A stretch of 64,000 nucleotides of DNA from Shewanella benthica KT99 (GTDB lineage Bacteria; Pseudomonadota; Gammaproteobacteria; Enterobacterales; Shewanellaceae): NCBI RefSeq assembly GCF_000172075.1, contig NZ_ABIC01000004.1, positions 1 through 64,000 of the forward strand, read 5' to 3'. The notes below the pieces were generated by a model, which was not told the origin of the DNA, did not search any database, and saw only the letters and a program-made list of their open reading frames with translations. Below are positions 50,790 to 59,419 of this stretch, one piece after another. Numbering within the stretch: position 1 is the first letter of the stretch; the number at the start of each line of letters is the position of its first letter. Position numbers and translations under genes: made by a program.

Positions 50790-52187
50790 AGCCTCATCCT
50801 GTCTCTGTCTCTTTATCGGTTTGCTGGTGACCTTACTGGTCAATACCTTACTCTTGCATCACTCCTATAAAGAGTTTGAAGATGACTATCAGCATAAAGC
50901 GGATCTCTTGTTTAATTCGACGCATGATATGTTGCTGCAACATAAGATCATACTCAATGCCTTGCGATCACTGTTTAATGCTTCAGACATAGTCACCAAG
51001 GAAGAGTTTAATATTTTTTCCGAGGAGCTGTTAAAGATAAAATCAGCCGTTGCATTTACCCTGGATAATGATCACCGAGTTAAATACATATCGGATCCTA
51101 ATTTTCAGTCTGAGATCTTAGCCGGCAAGGTACGAGTCGGTACCCATGGTAAGCTGGAATATTTGATGGATGGCTTCTCCAGTCTCATCGTGAACATAGA
51201 TGAGCCAAATATGCCGCTGCTGGTGTATGCCATCTCCCATCAAAGGGTACAACAAAGATTAGAGTAACATAAGGGGATTTGTGCTCAACTGACCATAGGT
51301 GAAACATCTTTCACCAATGAATATTGCCATAATGAAGATGCTAATTGGCTGACCTCATTCTTTAAATATCAAGGCTCCGACTCTGCCAGCTTGCCAGAAT
51401 ATAATAAGAAATACAGTATTTCGGCCTGGTCTATCGCCCCGGCAGGCCGAACATATGAACTCTGCCTGCTGGTGTTATTTATCACGGTCATGGTGATGAG
51501 TCTGTCTGTACTCCTGTCACTTAAAATCAGCAATCATATGCGCTTCACCCAATTGGCCATTGAGACCAGGTCTAAATTTGCCATGTTGTCGAGCATCAAC
51601 CATGAGATCCGCACGCCCATCAATGCGGTCTTAGGTTACAGCCAGATGCTCAAAGACAGTAATTACTGTGATGTATCCGGGCGAGACACCTTAGATAAAA
51701 TCATCTGGTCGGCAAACCTGCTCAATAGCGTCGCAGAAAATACCCTGAATTTTTCAAAATCCGAAGCTGGCACCTGAGTTTAGACTACCGGGATATTAAT
51801 TTTTTCGATGAACTCAATGCGATAAATGATTATTACAATGCCTTTAGTCAAACCCATGACAAGCGTCTAGTCATGAGAATACAAGCCGATATGCCGCAAT
51901 ATATCAGCCTAGACAGCACTAAGTTTTTCCAACTGACCACCAATTTTATCAATAATGCCTTTAAATACAGCAGCGGCAAAGAAGTCGTGTTCGATGCGTT
52001 TAAGACATCGACACCTCAAATAGTCGTCATGGATTACAGGCTGGCTAAAACTGATGGGATCAGCCTCATCGGCGAGATGCGGCGGCTTCAAACAGAAAAT
52101 GTTCACTACTTTATCTTATCGGCTAACGACAAGAGTGAAATAGCCCGGCTAAGGTATGCCGGGCTTGTCTTACGAGCTTCTTATTAA
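50758..52187 (+). pseudogene. Hybrid sensor histidine kinase, multiply disrupted
   Basis: Readable parts in order: a membrane helix; a sensor domain with an FNASDIVTKEEFNIF pattern; a second membrane helix; HisKA with phospho-His in SINHEIRTPINAVLGYSQML; N-box TTNFINNAFKYS; and a receiver core IVVMDYRLAKTDGISLI. Lesions are an in-frame TAA at 51265-51267 with coding resuming directly after, a one-base loss near 51770 (E-A-G-H restored by adding a G), a large deletion at about 51992 joining the N-box to the receiver, and a further shift after 52150. An alternative start is GTG 50779. No functional kinase can be made. Confidence 0.85.
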
Positions 52188-52196
52188 ACGGTTAAC

Positions 52197-53690
52197 TTAA
52201 GTAAAATCATCGAAGGCTATCTGACTATCATCTACTTGTCTGGATTTCAGCAGCTCTATGGTCGAGCTCATCATGGGCGATGGACCACACAGATAAAACT
52301 CGGCCTTTCCTAATGATGATGCCAATTCAGTGCTCAGATCCTCTGCCAGATGATCCTGTACATATTTTCGCCCCATCCCCGCTATTCCCCTCGGTCGATG
52401 TGACCCGTGACAACACGGGAATATATTTGAAGTTAGGGAAAGTGGCCGCAAGTTGTCTGAACGCGTCTCGGTAAATAAGATCTGCCTGAGTACGGGCACC
52501 GAAATAGAAATGTATCGGCCGTGAGCTGTTGAATTTTATCAGCTGCTCCTCTATCAAGGCTTTCAGCGGCGCCATACCAGAGCCTGCTCCTATTAGCACC
52601 ATAGGCGAAGTTGGATCAGTTTTAGCAGATTCTATCGCGAAGAACTCCTCAAATGGACCCACAGCTTCTATGGTTTTCCCAGGCGCTAGATTACAGATGT
52701 AACTCGAGCCGATACCGGGTTTAACTTTTTGATTTGGCGACGTCTGCATCTTTACCGTAAACACCAACTCATCGGTCTGAGCATCACCATTAGCCAAGGA
52801 GTAGTTACGACTGCAGGCTAAGTGCTCGTAGTCCATGTGTAACACTTCTTGCCAATGGTGCAGTAAGTCTGCGGGTAAATCGACGGGAATAGAGCTAGCT
52901 TGAGCCGCCGGGATGAAGAAGCGCATAAAGGCGCCGGCCTTAAATTCAAGCCGTTCACCGCTGACAGATTTAAAGCGCAGCTCCTTGATATAAGGGCTGA
53001 GAAACACGCTGCTTATCAAGCGCAATTCATGGCTCGCCGCCATAGTCACATCGACTAAGGTCAACTGTTTAAGCTCGTCACTGTTATGCTGACAAGCTAA
53101 ACGATAACCCGCCTGCAACTCTTGCTCGGTCAACTGACTCTTATCCGCCGAAGTCATGTTAACCTTAGACTCCACTTTTATCTTACATCGGCCACATGTC
53201 CCGCCACCGCCACACGTCGAGGGCAGGGCGATATCATGATTGATCAGGCTATCGAGTAGATTTTCATGGCTAGACATGGCTAGACATGGCCAGCTTGCCC
53301 AAGCTTTTCGAGTGTTTATCGTAAATTTTTATTTTCTTGGTTTTAGCGAAATGACCGCCAAACAGAGATGCCAAGGTATATTGACCATTGAAGCCTAACT
53401 CTATGGTCCAGATCAGACCGGTAAAGGCGAAAAACAGGGTGAATACGGCGAAAACGATAATTTGAACATGATTAAAACTGCCTTCCTCGGTGTAATCCAT
53501 GAAATGCAGCATAAAGGCGATATCGACGATACGTTTGTCATCGTTGGTGTGCGCCGCGAGCCTGCCAGAGCCTGCATCGAGATAGACGCGAGTGTTTATC
53601 TCGTCGTCAAAATCGATACGCCAGAGAATATTTTTCTCTTTTAGCCTGTCATCAAATGGTGGCCCTTGTTTAACGGCGCTGATTTAAACA
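52197..53690 (-). pseudogene. PepSY / 2Fe-2S ferredoxin / FAD-NAD reductase fusion (NqrF-like), disrupted
   Basis: Minus-strand order: a partial PepSY membrane segment (ILWRIDFDDEINTRVYLDAG onward, no start codon); a membrane helix (VQIIVFAVFTLFFAFTGLIW); a plant-type ferredoxin (CGGGGTCGRC); FAD-binding RNYS; NAD-binding LIGAGSGMAPLK; and the C-terminal LCGPSPMM with terminal AFDDFT. Lesions are loss of the N-terminus near 53670, a 10-bp duplication at about 53271-53290 that shifts frame (LAMSSH joined to ENLLDSL), and an extra A in an AAAA run at 52365-52368. Intact relatives move electrons across the inner membrane, probably for ferric-siderophore or periplasmic reduction. Confidence 0.82.
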
Positions 53691-54360
53691 CACTGAAGTA
53701 AGTTAAAATAAGACCCAAAATAGCCGCCGTGAGAGAAAACAGTAAAAACCAGAATAATAACCAGTTGCTGGGATCTTCATCTTCATAATCCATTACATGC
53801 AGGCTGAACATAAGATCGAAGGTGCGCCAGAACTCATGACGTTTAGTCACCAATTTACCGGTCTCGGCCGACACATAAATAGAAGGGCTGCCAAAGTCAT
53901 CGAAATTTACTCGCCATGCGGGTAACACCCGGCGGCTGAGTTTGAAAGGGGGGTCTTGTGTGATTAACTCGACTTCGGCGACATCACCGTCACCAGTGTA
54001 ATAGTGTTGAGCGGCTTTGACTGCCATAGTTTGGTTAAGCGGAGATAATAGCTGGCCGCTATGAGCATCGATTAAAAAATCTTGTTCACCTTGCTTGAAG
54101 CGGTACACCTCTTTGTCGAGAAATACGCCCATTTCCAGACGCTCCGCGTCCGGGTAAGCCTGGATCAGCTTGGCTAAGGGATACGCTATGTTATCTTGGT
54201 TGATCTTAGTCTGATGATTCTCCACTAAGCTGTCGCCGTGAATATAATCAATATCGAAGATCACCATATAGGCCCCTGAAATGGACCAAATCACAAACTG
54301 CACACCCACAAATAGCATTAACCATCTATGGTATTTACGACTTATTTTCAATAAGTTCAT
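53641..54360 (-). CDS. PepSY-domain membrane protein
   Basis: A 239-aa protein with an N-terminal membrane helix (about 12-35), a periplasmic PepSY-like part (residues 40-190; WRVNFDDFGSPSIYVSAETG) and a C-terminal helix (about 202-226). Such proteins often accompany siderophore receptors and membrane flavoreductases. Its end resembles the start of the broken reductase gene downstream, so the two were probably tandem relatives before a deletion fused the region. It may be intact, but its partner is not. Confidence 0.65.
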   Translation of the reverse strand: MNLLKISRKYHRWLMLFVGVQFVIWSISGAYMVIFDIDYIHGDSLVENHQTKINQDNIAYPLAKLIQAYPDAERLEMGVFLDKEVYRFKQGEQDFLIDAHSGQLLSPLNQTMAVKAAQHYYTGDGDVAEVELITQDPPFKLSRRVLPAWRVNFDDFGSPSIYVSAETGKLVTKRHEFWRTFDLMFSLHVMDYEDEDPSNWLLFWFLLFSLTAAILGLILTYFSVFKSAPLNKGHHLMTG

Positions 54361-54785
54361 TGTTGTTTTCCCTTGTCGACTTTACCGCACCGGTCATAGC
54401 CAGTGCCTTTGTTATTATAATGTCCAAACTGGCTATTAGTTAACAGCCAGACCGTTATTAACGAATAGCTAATCATCCGCGAGTGAATCCATATTCAATC
54501 GTGAGTTATGCGCCAAAGAGGAACAAGTCATTAAATAATCAAGCTCACGCGATGAAGCGAGTAACGCGCAGCTAAAAGATGCAGCCAACAATGTAAACTA
54601 AATACCTACTACTCTGTCTTTAAGTGCTAAACAATGGATTCCGGCCTAAAAGAGTGCCGGAAAGACGTACTATTCTGTCTTCCCAGACTCGTTGCGGGAT
54701 CCAGCTTTATCTTTAAGTTCCAAGCAGTGGATTCCGGCCACAAGCATGCCGGAAAGACAATCAGGGAAGAACATGATCTCAGCTG
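54361..54785. repeat. Intergenic region with extragenic palindromic repeat copies (54616-54666 and 54677-54758)
   Basis: The unit consists of GTCTTCCC-GACTCGTT-GGGATCCAGC followed by ...GGATTCCGGCC-n-TGCCGGAAAGAC. One full copy is at 54677-54758, and a partial copy (3' palindrome only) at 54616-54666. Further copies lie at 57082-57165 and 57199-57230, on the other side of hmgA and the MarR gene. No gene is visible in the gap. Confidence 0.8.
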
Positions 54786-56078
54786 TTAACCTTTAAACTT
54801 CTTCTTTATCCCTTTCCAGCACTGCGAATAATTCGGCTGGCGGGTCTTACCCTCTAAGGCAAACTTAGTCGGCTGTATGATGTAACGTGACTCGAACATA
54901 AACGCCATGGTGTTTTCATAACGCTGGGGAGCCAATTCGGCGTTCGATGCTTTCTCGAATACTTCGGCTTCGGGGCCATGGGGCGACATACAGTTATGTA
55001 GGCTAGATCCGCCGGGTACGAAGCCATGCTCCTTGGCATCGTACACACCCTCAATCAAGCCCATAAACTCACTCATCATGTTGCGATGATAATAAGGCGG
55101 TCTGAAAGTATTCTCGGCAACCATCCAACGTGGCGGGAACACCACAAAATCGATATTGGCGACACCTGGCGTACCAGAAGGGGAAGTCAGCACGGTAAAA
55201 ATAGAAGGATCGGGATGATCGAAGCTCACTGTGTTGATCACATTGAAGCGTGAAAGGTCGTACTTGTAAGGCGCACTATTACCCGTCCAGGCAACCACAT
55301 CGAAAGGGGAGTGGCCTATGTCACAGCGGAACAGGTTACCGCCAAACTTAGTGACTAATTCGAAATCACCTTGTTTATCTTCGAAACAGGCAATTGGATA
55401 CTCAAAGTCGCGATCGTTGGCGTAACCGTTAGCGCCAACTGGGCCGCGCTCGGCCAATACATAAGGCTGGCCGTAGTTTTCACAAATATAGCCGCGAGCC
55501 GTGTCGGTGAGTAACTCGACAGAGAACTTAATACCACGAGGAATAACCGCAATCTCTCCGGCTTTAATGGCCAGCTTGCCACATTCGGTATGCAAGATAA
55601 TTTCACCCAGCTCAGGCACAAACAAGAGCTCACCGTCGGCATTACAAAAATAACGGCCTTCCATCGAGCTGTTGGCCGCATAGATATGAATACCGATCCC
55701 AGCCTGGCCGTTAACGCTACCATTTGCAGCCATAGTGACTAAACCATCGATAAAATCGGTTTTTTCCGTCGGTAACTCGACAGGATCCCAACGTAACATA
55801 GACGGCGGGGTGACGACTTCTGTGATGGGCGCACTGCGAACCAAGGCATTGTCTATCGCTTCATATTCACCTTGAACCACAGAAGGGCGAATACGGTAGA
55901 ACCAGTTGCGGCGATTATCACAGCGAGGCGCGGTAAAAGCGGTGACATTAAACTGCTCAGCATACAGGTCATATTTTACCTTCTGTGGGCTAAACTGACC
56001 GATAGGCAGAGCGCCTGGGAGGACTTCGGTCTCAAACTCGTTACCAAAACCTGTCATGTATTCTAGTTCAATAGTCAT
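54786..56078 (-). CDS. hmgA: Homogentisate 1,2-dioxygenase
   Basis: Fe(II) ring-cleaving enzyme of tyrosine/phenylalanine breakdown, forming maleylacetoacetate. The protein is 430 aa and begins with a MTGFGNEFETE pattern. Iron ligands are His331 and Glu337 (YYHRNMMSEFMG) and His367 (SPHGPE). Loss of this enzyme gives pyomelanin in related bacteria. The 4-hydroxyphenylpyruvate dioxygenase gene that often adjoins it is not in the window. A divergent MarR regulator and a long inverted repeat in the shared promoter region suggest control by homogentisate or a relative. Confidence 0.97.
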   Translation of the reverse strand: MTIELEYMTGFGNEFETEVLPGALPIGQFSPQKVKYDLYAEQFNVTAFTAPRCDNRRNWFYRIRPSVVQGEYEAIDNALVRSAPITEVVTPPSMLRWDPVELPTEKTDFIDGLVTMAANGSVNGQAGIGIHIYAANSSMEGRYFCNADGELLFVPELGEIILHTECGKLAIKAGEIAVIPRGIKFSVELLTDTARGYICENYGQPYVLAERGPVGANGYANDRDFEYPIACFEDKQGDFELVTKFGGNLFRCDIGHSPFDVVAWTGNSAPYKYDLSRFNVINTVSFDHPDPSIFTVLTSPSGTPGVANIDFVVFPPRWMVAENTFRPPYYHRNMMSEFMGLIEGVYDAKEHGFVPGGSSLHNCMSPHGPEAEVFEKASNAELAPQRYENTMAFMFESRYIIQPTKFALEGKTRQPNYSQCWKGIKKKFKG

Positions 56079-56164
56079 GCTTGCTTATCCTCTTTGGCAC
56101 CCAAATTCACACTAAGATGATCTGATTCTTGTATTGATATTTTGCTCTATCACGACAAAACTAC

Positions 56165-56289
56165 TCTCAAGCGAGACTAGTTTCAATCTTTATGCTATAA
56201 ATAGTCACGAGGTTTTCAGACAACTTTGGCTATAATTTGTAAATGAAACGGTACGAATTGATTCTGCAGTAAACTAGTCTCGCATGAGA
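56165..56289. promoter_or_regulatory. Paired inverted operator sites in the hmgA-MarR divergent region
   Basis: TCTCAAGCGAGACTAGTTT (56165-56183) and AAACTAGTCTCGCATGAGA (56271-56289) are inverted copies with 18 of 19 bases matching, centres 106 bases apart. Each lies toward one of the two divergent genes. I infer that they bind the MarR protein encoded at 56368. Confidence 0.65.
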
Positions 56290-56367
56290 ATGAATCAGTA
56301 CCCGTACGCCCTAAAAAAGAACTAAATAAAGTACTAAACAAAGAGCAAACAATGAAAGAGAAAGCTA

Positions 56368-56898
56368 ATGCCTGAATCACGCGAATCCAGTCTCATGTTA
56401 AAGCACTTCCTTCCCTATCGATTAGTGAACCTGGCTCAAAACGTGAGTGAAAAGTTTGCCGAGGTCTACCAGAGTGAATTTAATCTAACCACACCAGAGT
56501 GGAGGATACTGGTCCACCTTGCCGAGCATGATGATCGCAATAATGGCAATGGCAAAAGCGACCCAAGTGATGACAGGGATGAGAAAGAAGAGAGAAATAC
56601 AAGTACTGACTCAGCAGGCATTAGCGCCAAAGACCTCACCGTACTGGCATCGATGGACAAGTCCACCGTCTCACGCGCAGTCAAAGTCATGTTAGACAAG
56701 GGCTACCTGATAAAACGGCTCGATGAAAATGACAAACGCGCCTCGGTGTTGGCATTAACGCAGCAGGGCAAGCACCTATATCAAACCATAGTCCCCAAAG
56801 CCCTAGCCTGGGAAGCCGACTTGTTGGACGTACTCAGCGCATCCGAATACCGCGACCTGATGCGAATAATAGATAAACTGGATAATAGATTAGTGTAA
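56368..56898 (+). CDS. MarR-family transcriptional regulator, likely of hmgA
   Basis: A 176-aa winged-helix regulator. An N-terminal dimer helix (LPYRLVNLAQNVSEKFAEVY) precedes EWRILVHLAEH. The recognition part is ISAKDLTVLASMDKSTVSRAV, followed by the wing LIKRLDENDKRASVLALT and a C-terminal dimer helix. Between the second and third helices is a roughly 30-residue Asp/Asn/Glu-rich insert (about 54-83), which ordinary MarR proteins lack. It is divergent from hmgA with paired operators between them, so it probably regulates tyrosine catabolism. Confidence 0.85.
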   Translation: MPESRESSLMLKHFLPYRLVNLAQNVSEKFAEVYQSEFNLTTPEWRILVHLAEHDDRNNGNGKSDPSDDRDEKEERNTSTDSAGISAKDLTVLASMDKSTVSRAVKVMLDKGYLIKRLDENDKRASVLALTQQGKHLYQTIVPKALAWEADLLDVLSASEYRDLMRIIDKLDNRLV

Positions 56899-57081
56899 AT
56901 CTGTATGTTGTCATCTGACCGCCACGGGTCAGTGATACTCCCGATATCATTCAGACATTCCCCATATCCCTATGGGTCAGGGCGGAAATGTCGATTTGTG
57001 GCGACTATAGGGATATAGGAGGTAGAGTGAAGCATGGATGCCAGAACCGAGAGCAATTATCGACCCGGCACTCCTCTAGTG

Positions 57082-57230
57082 GTCTTCCCGGACTTGTTCC
57101 GGGATCCAGCTCTTGTCTTTAAGGTCTAAGCAGTAGATTCCGGCCAACAAGCATGCCGGAAAGACGGTAGGTAAGCATATCGAAACGACCTACTATTGGT
57201 CTTCCCGGACTCGTTCCGGGATCCAGCTTT
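57082..57230. repeat. Extragenic palindromic repeat copies
   Basis: A full copy at 57082-57165 and the first palindrome of another at 57199-57230 (GTCTTCCCGGACTCGTTCCG then GGATCCAGCTTT). They match the copies at 54616-54758 in sequence and order. Confidence 0.8.
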
Positions 57231-57347
57231 GTTGTTGATTTTAGAGACTGGAAACGAACGCTTGCGGGTAAACAGCTTAGTTTGGATGCGCTACTCAGCT
57301 CCAAACGACAAATCTGGGCCGGAAGCCAGCAAAGCAGCATGGATTAA
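57228..57347 (+). pseudogene. 3' coding remnant of an unrecognised gene
   Basis: Directly after the repeat copy, one frame reads DFRDWKRTLAGKQLSLDALL and then SSKRQIWAGSQQSSMD to a TAA at 57345-57347. It has protein-like composition but no start of its own. The repeat or a deletion seems to have removed the rest. I do not recognise the family. The remaining sequence of the 56899-57573 gap holds only repeats and the inverted repeat described next. Confidence 0.4.
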
Positions 57348-57489
57348 CAGTCGAAGGTATCGCGCGCATACGTTCTGATGTCTCTTTGACACTGCAAGTC
57401 AAAACCATTGATAACTAATATGTTCTAGGCCAAGCAAACAGGATATTTCACTATTCTTTTATCTGCGTCACTATGGTAACGTCTTTTGC

Positions 57490-57528
57490 ATAATTGATAG
57501 TTATATCAAATGAGTAACTATCAATTAT
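57490..57528. promoter_or_regulatory. Perfect 14-bp inverted repeat upstream of the methyltransferase-HNH gene
   Basis: ATAATTGATAGTTA (57490-57503) and TAACTATCAATTAT (57515-57528) are exact inverted copies with an 11-base spacer. They end 45 bases before the GTG start of the next gene. There is no T run, so an operator is likelier than a terminator. Confidence 0.6.
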
Positions 57529-57573
57529 AAAGCACCAATTAGGTAACCAATCAGCGCAGAGGGAATCGCGACC

Positions 57574-59412
57574 GTGACAACTGAGACCTATGCCAGCCTC
57601 AACAACAGCTTTTATAACACCAATGCCGAACAACTGGCAGAGCAGTATCTGTCTAAGTCTTTCGAAGAGGTTCACGCGTCCTGGCTCGCACATCTGCCCA
57701 GCATACTTAACGTTTCGTCCAGTGACGGCATCACGACTCATGCCCCTTTAACCAGCTCTTCTTTAATACATTCTCCTTCGATACACAGTGCTAATAACAG
57801 TCCTATCCGCATCCTGGATATCGGCGCCGGAGCGGGGCGCGATGCTAAATATCTGGCCGAGCAGGGCACAGCGAGTCAAGCGGTGCAAGTCTATGCCGTC
57901 GAGCCCGCGCAAACTTTGGCTAACCTGGGCAAGCAGCTGACTTCTGGTCTTAATGTCAGGTGGTTTCAGGATTCATTGCCCGCCTTAGATACCGTCAGTC
58001 GTCAAGAGGTCGGCTTCGATCTTATCCTGCTCAGCGCCGTGTGGATGCATATACCTGTGTCCCAGCGTGCTCGCTCAATTCGTAAGCTGGCCAATCTACT
58101 CAAGCCAAACGGCAAGCTGGTTATCAGCTTACGCCATGGCCCAAGTGGCGATGCTCGCAAGATGCACGACGTCAGTATCGAGGAGCTGGAAACTCTGGGA
58201 CGTGATGTCGGCTTAGCGGTTATCGACAAGACCGCCATGGATACAGATAAGCTGGGACGGCCCGCCGTGCATTGGCAGACGGTGGTGTTGCAATTGCCGG
58301 ACGATGGCATGGGGGCTTTTCCAACCCTAAGACACATCATAATCAACGACGATAAGTCGTCGACCTACAAATTAGCCTTGTTGCGTGTGCTGCTGCGTAT
58401 CGCCGATGGTCATCCCGGCGCGGTAACCCGCACAGAAGAAAATAATGTCATTATCCCTATGGGCTTAGTGGCGCTGTATTGGTGCCATCAGTTTAAACCT
58501 CTGCTGGATAACCTCAATATCAGGCAAAATTCCGATCCTACAAAGGGCATGGGGTTCGTTAAGGCAAACGGCTGGAACTTACTCAAGGCTAGAGTGGCAG
58601 ATGATTACGTCGTGGGAAACCTGTTTATCGGTGATGATGCTAAGGCGCTACATCGCACTCTGTCAGTCGCCGCACAAACCATACGAGATATGCCGTGTAA
58701 ATATATCAAACTAGCCAACACCGACAAGCAGCTGTTTCATGTCGACTATAAAAAAGTGACTGCCAAAGACAGCTTGTTTCTCGACATCAACAGCCTTAGC
58801 CAATGGGGTGACTTTATCTTACCGGAAACCATCTGGTTGGCTTTTTCGCGATACGCCTGTTGGATAGAGCCGGTACTGGTCAACGAGTGGGTCAATGTGA
58901 TGCAGGCTTACCGAGGCAATGAGTCCTTCGAACGCCAATATTTACTCAACGGCCTAAACTGGCTGGAGCCGATCAGAACAACCAGCGAAGTGCGCAGTCG
59001 GGTCGAGCAACTAAAAGCGGATAAGCAGCCACTTCACTGCGTGTGGACGGACAAGAAATTACCGTCAAAATACGATATCGACCACTGCATGCCCTTTTCG
59101 CGCTGGCCCAATAACGATCTGTGGAACTTGTTGCCAAGTAGCAGCAAGGCCAACAATGACAAGCGTGACAAACTACCGGCCAATGCCCGTCTAGCGAACG
59201 CCGAAAACCTGATCACCCATTGGTGGCAACAGGCCTGGCTCGATAATCCCAGCCTTAAGGGCGGCATAAGCGCCGAGCAAAGATTTTTCGCCGAGGCCAA
59301 TCTGGCACTTCCTGGTTTGAAGCCCGACAATGACCGGCTTAGTGACGTCTTCGGCGCGCTGATGATGCAAAGAGACAGACTCAGGGAAATGCAGCAGTTA
59401 CGGGAATGGTAA
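57574..59412 (+). CDS. Class I SAM methyltransferase fused to an HNH endonuclease
   Basis: A 612-aa two-function protein. The N-terminal methyltransferase (about 75-250) has motif I ILDIGAGAGRDA (80-91), acidic Glu110 after strand 2, and SAVWMHIP near motif IV. It lacks the DPPY/NPPY of amino-DNA methylases, so it resembles small-molecule or protein methylases. A helical middle part follows (about 275-470). The C-terminal HNH core has Asp503-His504 in DIDHCMPFSRW, Asn518 in LWNLLP and Asn527 in KANNDKRDK. It uses a GTG start behind AGAGGGAATCGCGACC. It lies 7 bp before a NERD gene and just upstream of a type I restriction locus. A defence role is plausible but unproven. Confidence 0.8.
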   Translation: MTTETYASLNNSFYNTNAEQLAEQYLSKSFEEVHASWLAHLPSILNVSSSDGITTHAPLTSSSLIHSPSIHSANNSPIRILDIGAGAGRDAKYLAEQGTASQAVQVYAVEPAQTLANLGKQLTSGLNVRWFQDSLPALDTVSRQEVGFDLILLSAVWMHIPVSQRARSIRKLANLLKPNGKLVISLRHGPSGDARKMHDVSIEELETLGRDVGLAVIDKTAMDTDKLGRPAVHWQTVVLQLPDDGMGAFPTLRHIIINDDKSSTYKLALLRVLLRIADGHPGAVTRTEENNVIIPMGLVALYWCHQFKPLLDNLNIRQNSDPTKGMGFVKANGWNLLKARVADDYVVGNLFIGDDAKALHRTLSVAAQTIRDMPCKYIKLANTDKQLFHVDYKKVTAKDSLFLDINSLSQWGDFILPETIWLAFSRYACWIEPVLVNEWVNVMQAYRGNESFERQYLLNGLNWLEPIRTTSEVRSRVEQLKADKQPLHCVWTDKKLPSKYDIDHCMPFSRWPNNDLWNLLPSSSKANNDKRDKLPANARLANAENLITHWWQQAWLDNPSLKGGISAEQRFFAEANLALPGLKPDNDRLSDVFGALMMQRDRLREMQQLREW

Positions 59413-59419
59413 GTAGACA

